21,821 nucleotides of DNA from JASEHD01 sp964471945 (lineage in GTDB: Bacteria; Bacteroidota; Ignavibacteria; UBA10030; SZUA-254). The DNA is taken from NCBI GenBank assembly GCA_964471945.1, contig CAYYIJ010000036.1, forward strand, positions 1 through 21,821, written 5' to 3'. The notes under the pieces were generated by a model. The model saw only the letters and a program-made list of their open reading frames with translations. It did not search any database and had not been told where the DNA came from. Numbering within the stretch: position 1 is the stretch's first letter; each line of letters opens with the position of its first letter. This document shows positions 14,540 to 21,821 of the stretch, one piece after another. The position numbers and the translations under genes are program-made.

Positions 14540-15957
14540 TGTTAGCACAACAACATACGATTAAACAACCTATTTCAATTTCAGGCGTCGGATTGCATAC
14601 GGGAGTTTCATCTACAGTAACATTCAAACCAGCCCCTATTAATTACGGAATCCGCTTTCGGAGGGTTGATTTAACTGGGCAGCCCGAAATTCCCGCTCTT
14701 GTTGATCTTGTCGTTGAAGTAGCACGCGGCACAACACTCCAAGTTGGTGATGCAAAAATCCATACGATTGAACACATCCTTGCAGCCATTGTTGGTTTGC
14801 AGATTGATAATATCATAATTGAAGTTGATAACATCGAGCCACCGATTTGTGATGGCAGTGCAAAAACATATGTTGAAACACTTTTAAAAGCCGACTTTGA
14901 AATCCAGGATGCACCCAAAGATTATCTAATCATTGATCAGACAATACAATATGTTGATGAGAGCAAAGGAGTGCATATCGTTGCTCTGCCCACTGATGAT
15001 TACAGATTAACAGTAATGGTGGATTATCACAATCCTGCTTTAGGAAGTCAACATACGGGTTTGTTTAATTTAGAAAAAGAATTCATAGAAGAATTTGCAC
15101 CAGCGCGGACATTCTGTTTCCTCCACGAAGTTGAAGCACTCCATGCGCAAGGTCTGATTCGAGGGGGCAGTCTGGATAATGCTATCGTTATTGCTGATGA
15201 GGATCTTTCGGAAGATAAGCTAAAACGAATCTCACAAAAATTGGATTTAAACGAATCACTCGTTATCGGTACAAATGGAATTCTAAACAATAAATCTCTT
15301 AGATATAAAAACGAACCGGCGCGTCATAAGTTGATTGATCTAATGGGTGATCTTGCACTCATTGGAGCCCCGTTTAAAGCTCAGATTCTTGCTGCAAGGC
15401 CCGGACATGCGAGTAATGTTGAATTCGCGAAAAAAGTTCGAAAGCTATATCAACAACAAGCTCTTATCAAGAAGTATCAATTTGAGAAGAAAGAAGGAAT
15501 AGTTTTCGATATCAATGCTCTCCAAAAAATTCTGCCTCATAGATATCCTTTTTTGTTTGTTGATAAAATCATCGATTTTAAACTTGATGAAAAAATTGTC
15601 GGCATCAAAAATGTGAGTATTAATGAATGGTTTTTTGAAGGGCATTTCCCCGGAAGACCTGTTATGCCGGGTGTATTAATTATAGAAGCGATGGCACAAG
15701 TTGGAGGGATTTTAATTTTGAACGGATTAGAAAACCCTGAAGGGAAGATTGCTGTATTCACTACTATTAATAACGCAAAATTCAGAAAGCAAGTCGGTCC
15801 AGGTGATCAACTAATACTCGAAGTATTTTTAAAGAACCGGCGTGCTAAAATAGCTTTATTAGAGGGTAAAGCGTATCGCAATGGTGAACTTGCTGCCGAA
15901 GCCGAGCTGAGCGCTGCCATTGTAGATCGAGAAATTGAAAATACAAAAAATTATTAA
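14539..15957 (+). CDS. lpxC/fabZ: LpxC-FabZ bifunctional fusion (deacetylase / hydroxyacyl-ACP dehydratase)
   Basis: Two enzymes in one chain. Residues 1-310 are LpxC, the zinc deacetylase that commits UDP-acyl-GlcNAc to lipid A: zinc ligands His79 (TIEHILAA), His263 and Asp267 (HKLIDLMGD), and His290 in RPGH near the end. Residues 325-465 are FabZ, which dehydrates 3-hydroxyacyl-ACP in fatty acid synthesis: LPHRYPFLFVD (332-342), catalytic His369 in GHFPGRPVMPG and Glu383 in IIEAMAQ. A Lys/Gln-rich linker (300-323) joins them. The fusion is known in Bacteroidota and Chlorobi, and may couple use of the shared hydroxyacyl-ACP pool. Both active sites look intact. TAATG overlap with lpxD. Confidence 0.97.
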   Translation: MLAQQHTIKQPISISGVGLHTGVSSTVTFKPAPINYGIRFRRVDLTGQPEIPALVDLVVEVARGTTLQVGDAKIHTIEHILAAIVGLQIDNIIIEVDNIEPPICDGSAKTYVETLLKADFEIQDAPKDYLIIDQTIQYVDESKGVHIVALPTDDYRLTVMVDYHNPALGSQHTGLFNLEKEFIEEFAPARTFCFLHEVEALHAQGLIRGGSLDNAIVIADEDLSEDKLKRISQKLDLNESLVIGTNGILNNKSLRYKNEPARHKLIDLMGDLALIGAPFKAQILAARPGHASNVEFAKKVRKLYQQQALIKKYQFEKKEGIVFDINALQKILPHRYPFLFVDKIIDFKLDEKIVGIKNVSINEWFFEGHFPGRPVMPGVLIIEAMAQVGGILILNGLENPEGKIAVFTTINNAKFRKQVGPGDQLILEVFLKNRRAKIALLEGKAYRNGELAAEAELSAAIVDREIENTKNY

Positions 15958-15986
15958 TTTATATACTTCAGTCAATAGGATAAGAT

Positions 15987-16769
15987 ATGAGTATTTCGAT
16001 AGATAGTCGAGCAGTGGTGAGTCCAACAGCTAAGATTGGTGAAAATACTTCCATAGGACCATTTACAATTATCGAAGATGATGTAGTGATTGGAGAGGGG
16101 ACGCACATAGCATCGAATGTTTTGATTGCAAATGGTTCACGTATCGGGAAAGAATGTCGCATCCATCATGGAGCAGTGTTAGGTACTCCGCCCCAAGATA
16201 TAAAATATCTTGGTGAAGTTACAACTCTTGAAATCGGTGATAATAATGTAATCCGTGAGTATGTAACAATGAATCGCGGAACACGGGTGAGTAATAAAAC
16301 CACTGTTGGAAATAATTGTTTCATAATGGCATATGCCCATATAGCCCATGATTGTCAGGTTGGAAACCATGTTATACTTGCCAATTCGGTGAATATGGGA
16401 GGGCATGTTCATATCGAAAATAATGCAATAGTCGGAGGGATTGTTGCAATACATCAATTTTCAAATATCGGCTGTTCTGCCATGATAGGTGGTGGGTTTC
16501 GTGTAACCAAAGATGTCCCTCCTTACGTATTAGCAGGTTCCGAGCCGCTCGCGTATAAAGGTTTAAATATCATTGGTCTTAGAAGACGGAATTTCACAAA
16601 CGATGCAATTGAAAAGCTCAATAGAGCATATCGTTTAATTTATCACTCTCAATTAAATGTTACTCAGGCAATAGAAAAGATAAAATCGGAAATCCCTTTG
16701 ACCGAAGAGATCAATCATGTCCTCGAATTTATTGAAAAGAGTAAACGCGGTATTATCGGAAAACGATGA
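15987..16769 (+). CDS. lpxA: LpxA, UDP-N-acetylglucosamine acyltransferase
   Basis: Catalyses the first step of lipid A synthesis, moving a 3-hydroxyacyl chain from ACP to UDP-GlcNAc. The hexapeptide beta-helix fills residues 1-190 and a helical C-terminal domain follows. Catalytic His121 (AHIAHDC, matching E. coli His125) and supporting His118, His140 and His156 (HQF) are present. The residue matching E. coli Gly173, which sets the acyl-chain ruler, is Gly169, so long (about C14 or more) chains should fit; this is inferred by counting from His121. The ATG has AGGA about six bases upstream. Length 260 is normal. Confidence 0.96.
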   Translation: MSISIDSRAVVSPTAKIGENTSIGPFTIIEDDVVIGEGTHIASNVLIANGSRIGKECRIHHGAVLGTPPQDIKYLGEVTTLEIGDNNVIREYVTMNRGTRVSNKTTVGNNCFIMAYAHIAHDCQVGNHVILANSVNMGGHVHIENNAIVGGIVAIHQFSNIGCSAMIGGGFRVTKDVPPYVLAGSEPLAYKGLNIIGLRRRNFTNDAIEKLNRAYRLIYHSQLNVTQAIEKIKSEIPLTEEINHVLEFIEKSKRGIIGKR

Positions 16770-17497
16770 TTCTGAAATTTATTAATACAGGTCTCGGTTC
16801 GGGTAAATTAAATATGGAGTTCGATGAAGCTCTTGCTAGAGATTTACAAAATGGAGCAGGATCTCCTACCCTGCGGCTATATGGCTGGCATCCTCACACA
16901 ATTTCGGTAGGATTTCATCAGAATATTGAAGATTTCGATCATGAAAAAATTAATAAATCTGGATTCGATATTGTCAGACGACCAACAGGCGGTAAAGCAA
17001 TTTTCCACGCTCATGAGATTACTTATTGTGTAGTAACGAAGATCACTGATCAAGGGCCTCGGGCTATATATCGATTCATCAACGAATGTCTTTTACGGAG
17101 TTTAACGTATCTTGGAATTAATGCTTCGCTTTCCGTATCCTCTGATAATTTTAGACAGCTTTATAAATTAAATACTTCGATTCCTTGTTTTTCCTCCTCA
17201 GCAAGGAATGAAATCCAATTCGACGGGAAAAAACTTATAGGCAGCGCTCAACGACGATACGGTGATGTTATCCTGCAGCATGGTTCGCTCCTCTTAGGAC
17301 CTGAACATCGGAGGATAATTGAATTTCTCGCTCCTCATGTATGTGATTCAGAAGAAATCATAAGTAACACTCTTTCGTTCTGCACAACCGAAGTCGAAAC
17401 CATCTTAAAAAGGAGTGTCGATTTTAGTGAAATCGCCACTGCAATAAAAAAAGGATTTGAAAGTAGCGGGAATATTATTTACGAGGAATGTTTATGA
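16766..17497 (+). CDS. LplA/LipM-family lipoyl (octanoyl) transferase
   Basis: A 243-residue member of the BPL/LplA/LipB fold that attaches octanoate or lipoate to carrier lysines. It has the substrate-binding motif RRPTGGKAIFHAHEITY (71-87) and KKLIGSAQRR (155-164) with ILQHGSLLL. It carries Cys141 in IPCFSSS at the place of the catalytic Cys of Bacillus LipM, and lacks the C-terminal accessory domain of lipoate ligases, so an ATP-independent octanoyltransferase is the more likely reading. Simple lipoate ligase activity remains possible. ATGA overlap with lpxA; the next gene starts within its 3' end. Confidence 0.85.
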   Translation: MILKFINTGLGSGKLNMEFDEALARDLQNGAGSPTLRLYGWHPHTISVGFHQNIEDFDHEKINKSGFDIVRRPTGGKAIFHAHEITYCVVTKITDQGPRAIYRFINECLLRSLTYLGINASLSVSSDNFRQLYKLNTSIPCFSSSARNEIQFDGKKLIGSAQRRYGDVILQHGSLLLGPEHRRIIEFLAPHVCDSEEIISNTLSFCTTEVETILKRSVDFSEIATAIKKGFESSGNIIYEECL

Positions 17498-18321
17498 AAA
17501 AAAACAAGATTAACCAAAATAAACCAAGAGTTGTTACGACTAAGACCGTGATGACGATGAAACACGCTGGCGAGAAGATTGCTATGCTCACAGCATACGA
17601 TTACTTAGTCGCTAAATACCTTGACCAAGTTGGAATCGATATTATCCTGGTTGGTGACTCGTTGGGTAATGTTGTTCATGGTTATGAAACAACACTTCCA
17701 GTTACTATCGATGATATGATATATCATGCAAAGGCAGTAAAACGAGGTGTGAAGAATGCGTTGATTGTGGTTGATATGCCTTTCATGTCGTTTCAAACGA
17801 GTGTTGATGATGCTGTACGTAATGCCGGGCGAGTTATGAAAGAGGTTGGAGTTGGTGCAGTTAAACTTGAAGGAGGAGAATATATCGCTGATATTGTTAG
17901 GCACTTAGTAAAAATTGGCATTCCTGTGATGGGACATCTAGGATTAACCCCCCAAGCAATTAATAAATTTGGAACATACGAAGTCAGAGCAACAACAAAG
18001 GAAGAAGCTGAAGAACTGCTTCAAGATGCAAAAATTCTTGCTGATGCGGGTATTTTTGCGCTTGTCTTAGAAAAAATTCCTGCAACACTTGCTAAGAAAG
18101 TAACCGAATTAATTCCAATCCCGACGATCGGAATCGGAGCTGGTCCTTATTGCGATGGGCAAGTTCTGGTTGTATATGATATGTTAGGATTAACTGAGGA
18201 GTTTAAACCACGATTTGTACGACGATACTCTGAGTTAGCAAACACGATGCGGTCGTCGTTTCAAAATTTTATTACCGACGTCAAGAAACAAAAATTTCCA
18301 TTAAAGAAGGAAAGTTACTAA
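17494..18321 (+). CDS. panB: PanB, ketopantoate hydroxymethyltransferase
   Basis: First committed enzyme of pantothenate (coenzyme A) synthesis: adds a hydroxymethyl group from methylene-tetrahydrofolate to 2-oxoisovalerate. In the chosen 275-residue form the active-site residues are Asp55 (VGDSLG), Asp94 (VVDMPFM), Lys124 and Glu126 (AVKLEGG) and Glu193 (LEKIP). The TIM-barrel motifs AYDYLVA and MGHLGLTPQ are present. Start: ATG at 17494 is preferred because GAGGA lies seven bases before it; an in-frame ATG at 17488 sits directly beside that site and would add two residues. Overlaps the previous stop as ATGA. PanC is not in the window. Confidence 0.95.
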   Translation: MKKNKINQNKPRVVTTKTVMTMKHAGEKIAMLTAYDYLVAKYLDQVGIDIILVGDSLGNVVHGYETTLPVTIDDMIYHAKAVKRGVKNALIVVDMPFMSFQTSVDDAVRNAGRVMKEVGVGAVKLEGGEYIADIVRHLVKIGIPVMGHLGLTPQAINKFGTYEVRATTKEEAEELLQDAKILADAGIFALVLEKIPATLAKKVTELIPIPTIGIGAGPYCDGQVLVVYDMLGLTEEFKPRFVRRYSELANTMRSSFQNFITDVKKQKFPLKKESY

Positions 18322-18329
18322 TAGACATC

Positions 18330-19121
18330 GTGAAAAAGATCTCCAAAATTCCGAATATCCTCGTTTCCAATGATGATGGAATAGATGCCCCCGGTATTCA
18401 TGCTGTAGTTAAGGAATTAAAAAAGTTGGGGAATGTAACAGTTGTTGCTCCAGACGAACAGCGTAGTGCTGTAGGGCATGCTATTACCATGAACTATCCA
18501 CTCAGAGTTAAAAAATTTTATAAAAACAATAAGTTCTTCGGTTATGCTGTTGAAGGTACTCCTGCCGATAGTGTAAAGATTGCTGTTCGTACTGTTTTAA
18601 AAGAAAAACCTGATATCTTGATTTCAGGCATTAACCACGGATCAAACACAGCAATAAACATTATCTACTCGGGAACAGTCTCTGCTGCAACCGAAGGCAC
18701 GATACTCGGTATTCCATCAATTGCTGTGTCTTTGACTACGTATGATAAACCTGATTTCAGTTTTGCTGCAAAGTTTTCTCGGAAACTTGCTGATATGGTT
18801 CTGCAAAAAGGACTTCCGAAAGATACGCTGCTTAACGTAAACGTTCCTTCACTAATAGAAAAAGATATCCGCGGTGTAAGAATTACACGCCAAGGAAAAT
18901 CTCGTTGGGATGACACATTCGAAATGCGTCGCGATCCGAATAACAAAGAATATTATTGGCTAACTGGTAAACTTGAAGTACTAGATATTTCTGAAGAAAC
19001 AGATCTGATCTCAATCTTCAATAAATATGTTTCAATCACACCTATACATTTTGACCTCACTAACTATAAAGCCTTATCAGTATTGAAAAAATGGAAACTC
19101 GAAAAACATTGCAGGAAATGA
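18330..19121 (+). CDS. surE: SurE, 5'/3'-nucleotidase
   Basis: A metal-dependent nucleotidase that dephosphorylates nucleoside monophosphates, linked to stationary-phase survival. It begins with ILVSNDDGIDAPG, giving metal ligands Asp15 and Asp16. Ser46 in APDEQRSAVGH and Asn102 in SGINHGSNTA complete the family site. NIIYSGTVSAATEG (110-123) is characteristic. Length 263 is normal. The start is GTG at 18330, eight bases after panB, with only a weak upstream purine stretch. It is the last gene of the operon and converges with the response-regulator gene six bases away. I see no terminator in that gap. Confidence 0.95.
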   Translation: MKKISKIPNILVSNDDGIDAPGIHAVVKELKKLGNVTVVAPDEQRSAVGHAITMNYPLRVKKFYKNNKFFGYAVEGTPADSVKIAVRTVLKEKPDILISGINHGSNTAINIIYSGTVSAATEGTILGIPSIAVSLTTYDKPDFSFAAKFSRKLADMVLQKGLPKDTLLNVNVPSLIEKDIRGVRITRQGKSRWDDTFEMRRDPNNKEYYWLTGKLEVLDISEETDLISIFNKYVSITPIHFDLTNYKALSVLKKWKLEKHCRK

Positions 19122-19127
19122 ATACAG

Positions 19128-19502
19128 CTATTGCTTATTTAACTTCCGTTTAATGACATTGTCGAGTTGTTCAAGTTCGATAGGTTTAGTGATGTACGCA
19201 TCAACGCCGAGCGATTGCCCATATTTCTGTGCTAAATAATCATCGATGGCAGTTAAAAAGAAAAAGAGAATCTTAGCAAGATTTGGGCTCTTCTTCACTT
19301 CATGAAATAACTCGAAACCGTTCATGGGTACCATGCGGAGGTCTGCGATGATAATATCAGGGGTAATAGATTTTAAAATTTCAAGTGCCGCATTGCCATT
19401 CTCAGCAGTTAGAACCTCGTACCCACGGTCTTCCATCCCTATTTTTATTACAGTTAGAGCGTCGGTTTCATCATCAACATAAAGAATTTTTACTTTATTC
19501 AT
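19128..19502 (-). CDS. Single-domain response regulator (receiver)
   Basis: A 124-residue CheY-like receiver with no output domain. Acidic pocket Asp10-Asp11 (YVDDE), phosphoacceptor Asp54 (IIADLRM), switch Thr84 (FFLTA) and Lys106 (TKP) are all intact, so it should be phosphorylated by a histidine kinase, not present in the window. It may signal through protein contact or serve in a phosphorelay. Its start overlaps the stop of the upstream peptidase gene as ATGA, implying joint translation. Its 3' end faces surE. Confidence 0.93.
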   Translation of the reverse strand: MNKVKILYVDDETDALTVIKIGMEDRGYEVLTAENGNAALEILKSITPDIIIADLRMVPMNGFELFHEVKKSPNLAKILFFFLTAIDDYLAQKYGQSLGVDAYITKPIELEQLDNVIKRKLNKQ

Positions 19503-21607
19503 TTGGTGGTTTCCTTATTTTTATTTATCTCAATTAATGCGTTTTCTACTGCTTTTAACAACGCGTCAGGTCCGACTGTTGAGCCAGTGGCATTCTTCAT
19601 CCAAAGATCTGGGGCAATTCGTCCAACTGTCGCTATTCGTTCAAATTCAGGTCCGATCGCACCGGCTTTTCTCATCTGTTCCTCAATTTGGAAAGCAATC
19701 ATGTGACCAATTGGATAATCTGGCAAATAAAGAAATGCGTCGATCATATGAGAATAAATTCCGAGAAGAACAACATCCTTCCTACCAAAAACAGGCGAAT
19801 AGAATTTATTCCAAATGTTCTTAGCAATCTGGATTGTCGCTTCTTTCAATTCTGCGGGAGTTGCATTTGGATGATCGTACATCCAATGCCAAACTTCCAT
19901 ATCGACTAATGCAACACCGGAGATTTCATATACCGACCAAAAATCATTAATAATATTCAACACCTCATTGTTTTGGTTAATCGCTGATAGTCCTAACAAT
20001 TCTAAATCCTTTCCCTGAAAAACGAATGCGAGCGCCTCAGTAAATGCAGTATTCGGTACACCTTGCAGAAACCAGTGATCAATGTCGTTTAGCGAGAGAA
20101 TTTGTTCAACGTTATGGCCCATTTCATGTACAGCTATGTTGAATCCTTTATAGTTCATTCCATTTTTTCCAACGCGTGTTCTAAGATGAGCTTTCTCCGA
20201 GCGCATTCCGGCACCGAGTGCATGCCCCGAACCGCGTGCCGGGTCAACTATAATATTATTTGCGAGATATTCGGCACGTTCTTTTGAGAAACCAAGTTTA
20301 ATTAAGAGGTTCGGGATGTCTTTTTTGTAAGCATCGGCTGTCGGATATTTCGTGGAAACAATTTCATCAAGTTGGGTTTCATTATATGCTCCGCTCTGAC
20401 GGAAACCATTATACCAGATATCAAATGGCTCAAGCCCACGACCTAACCGCTTTTGAATTAATTTTCCAACTTCCAAAGCCAAAGGTGACGAAACAACTTG
20501 CTCAAGCATTGTTTTTACACGTTGTTCAGAAATTTCACGATTTTCATCGAAACGTCGTGCGATCAATGTTGGCGCTGTCGGTGAATATGGATCCAGTTTC
20601 TTCGATGCCTGAAAGGTTTTTAACAACATTTCATATCTCGTGTCGGGTTCGTGTGTATTTGTGATCTTCATGCCGGAAGTTTTTAGAATCTCCGAATCAG
20701 TTACTTCAGATGCTTTCACCTCGTTTGTATATGGATTCCAATCAACATTCGGGTTATTGATAACGACTTTAGGTATAGTTTGTTTGACAATTCTTTCCAT
20801 CACCTTCTCTATCATGCGTTGTTTAGCAAGTCCTTTGTCCGGATCGGAATAATTCGCTTTTAGCTCGTCACGTAGATTCCAGTGAGATAATAATCGAAGT
20901 TTCGGTGGAAACAATCGCTCACCATTTTCATTCAAGAGATGGTGCATCCAGATGTTGTATTCAGAAATATATTTGTCAGCTTCTGATGATGCCTGCGCAA
21001 TAGCAAGATTGACATCAGCCGGAATACGTTTCGAGAATCCTTGTGCGAGCCGTGTCTCTGCCCATTGACGTCGAGTCCATTTTTCACCCTCCTTCAATCG
21101 TTGATCGAGAGTAGTCAATGGAAAATTTAATAAGACAACAAATGCCAATTTGTTTTTAAAAAAATCATCACTAATATGAGCGGCAGGGTCATAACCTGCA
21201 AAAATATCATCCATTGGCAACACAGGTCCTAAATCGAGATCAGATTGGTTGCGAAACTCGCGACCAATCTCTTGCATATGACCGCTGAGCTTTTCAAGAA
21301 GATTTTCTAAGCGGTTAAACATTGTATCGAGTGTTGCTTTATTACCGGCAAAATTTTCTTTTATGAAATTCTCAAATATCGTTGCATCACCATCTTCTGA
21401 TCGCCAGAAATCAGCAACTTGTTTTATGCCCTGGGTAATGCGGACGCGTTGTGATTCGCCGTATTTTTTTATTAACTCAACTTCAAGCTTTTCTATTGAA
21501 GTTTTAATCCATTGTGGTGGGATAGTTTGGGCTTTCATTGTGTTCATTCCGAAAAGTATTCCAATTATTATAATTGTTAAAATCGATACCATAGATTGAG
21601 AATGCAT
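19499..21607 (-). CDS. Secreted HExxH zinc metallopeptidase-like protein
   Basis: A 702-residue exported protein. The N-terminus is hydrophobic (SILTIIIIGILFG) and ends in MKAQ, a likely signal peptide. The zinc motif HEMGH is at about residues 494-498, with the third ligand probably Glu524 in AFTEALAFVFQ, about 25 residues on. This is the gluzincin pattern, also used by M3-type oligopeptidases, but I cannot name the family. The first 400 residues are mostly helical and show no motif I recognise. The ATG at 21605-21607 is preferred over an in-frame TTG at 21622, which would add five residues. The 3' end overlaps the receiver gene as ATGA. Activity as a peptidase is inferred. Confidence 0.85.
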   Translation of the reverse strand: MHSQSMVSILTIIIIGILFGMNTMKAQTIPPQWIKTSIEKLEVELIKKYGESQRVRITQGIKQVADFWRSEDGDATIFENFIKENFAGNKATLDTMFNRLENLLEKLSGHMQEIGREFRNQSDLDLGPVLPMDDIFAGYDPAAHISDDFFKNKLAFVVLLNFPLTTLDQRLKEGEKWTRRQWAETRLAQGFSKRIPADVNLAIAQASSEADKYISEYNIWMHHLLNENGERLFPPKLRLLSHWNLRDELKANYSDPDKGLAKQRMIEKVMERIVKQTIPKVVINNPNVDWNPYTNEVKASEVTDSEILKTSGMKITNTHEPDTRYEMLLKTFQASKKLDPYSPTAPTLIARRFDENREISEQRVKTMLEQVVSSPLALEVGKLIQKRLGRGLEPFDIWYNGFRQSGAYNETQLDEIVSTKYPTADAYKKDIPNLLIKLGFSKERAEYLANNIIVDPARGSGHALGAGMRSEKAHLRTRVGKNGMNYKGFNIAVHEMGHNVEQILSLNDIDHWFLQGVPNTAFTEALAFVFQGKDLELLGLSAINQNNEVLNIINDFWSVYEISGVALVDMEVWHWMYDHPNATPAELKEATIQIAKNIWNKFYSPVFGRKDVVLLGIYSHMIDAFLYLPDYPIGHMIAFQIEEQMRKAGAIGPEFERIATVGRIAPDLWMKNATGSTVGPDALLKAVENALIEINKNKETTK

Positions 21608-21746
21608 TATTTTTTCTTTCAAAATGTCTTAATTTATTCTGTATGCTAAACTGAATTTAGCTCATTTTATCAAGGATTGCAAATGTTATCATTATTTCGC
21701 AATCCATTATTTTCAAAAGACTTCTGAATTATTTTTTTTTGTCATG

Positions 21747-21782
21747 TTGAGTCCACCTAAATGGGTGTTGCCCATTACTCAA
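21747..21782. repeat. Imperfect hairpin in the non-coding end of the window
   Basis: TTGAGT (21747-21752) pairs with ACTCAA (21777-21782), and inside it AATGGG (21760-21765) pairs with CCCATT (21771-21776) around a 5-base loop; seven unpaired bases lie on the left side. It is preceded by a T-rich run and GTCATG, similar to the edge of the element at 753. It may be a degenerate intergenic repeat or a regulatory structure about 140 bases upstream of the peptidase gene. No terminator T tract follows on either strand. Confidence 0.35.
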
Positions 21783-21821
21783 ATTGTAATGAACAAATTA
21801 CCATGTTAATTAGTAGCATTA

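Noticed and set aside
21608..21622. TTG start for the metallopeptidase
   Set aside because: The ATG five codons downstream already gives a complete signal peptide; the TTG has no ribosome site.

Overview
This is an AT-rich bacterial chromosome segment that looks like a member of the Bacteroidota/Chlorobi/Ignavibacteria group. The clues are a fused lpxC-fabZ gene, the order uppS-bamA-ompH-ompH-lpxD-lpxC/fabZ-lpxA, lipid A and BamA genes (so an outer membrane), weak Shine-Dalgarno sequences, and frequent TTG/GTG starts. The assignment is inferred from gene content; there is no rRNA or other marker in the window.

Layout. Positions 1-575 (minus) hold the 5' part of an Fe/Mn superoxide dismutase. 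Positions 576-1078 are non-coding and contain two repeat-like elements: a double hairpin at 753-844 and an inverted repeat built from 'cgcaaag' units at 921-1033. Positions 1079-8609 (minus) are one compact iron-sulfur cluster assembly operon, read as Rrf2/IscR-like regulator, IscS-type cysteine desulfurase, a 98-residue unknown protein, SufB, SufC, SufD, SufS, SufU and a SufT-like DUF59 protein. Most of its genes overlap as TAATG or ATGA. A near-perfect IscR type-1 operator core lies just before the regulator's start codon, so the operon is probably controlled by its own first gene product. A strong terminator (8639-8667) separates it from a small zinc-ribbon gene upstream (8677-8898, minus).

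Positions 9067-19121 (plus) form a long cell-envelope and cofactor operon: undecaprenyl-PP synthase, BamA, two OmpH/Skp-like periplasmic chaperones, LpxD, LpxC-FabZ fusion, LpxA, a LipM/LplA-family acyltransferase, PanB and SurE. It links lipid carrier supply, the first steps of lipid A synthesis and outer-membrane protein assembly. Lipoyl and pantothenate/CoA genes follow.

Positions 19128-21607 (minus, convergent with the previous operon) carry a secreted HExxH-type metallopeptidase whose 3' end overlaps the start of a stand-alone response-regulator receiver. The last ~200 bases are non-coding, with one imperfect hairpin.

Most of the window is conserved housekeeping DNA. The points most worth following are the unknown protein embedded in the suf operon, the IscR-type operator, the peptidase-receiver gene pair and the intergenic repeat elements. 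I did not find a convincing novel defence or mobile system.
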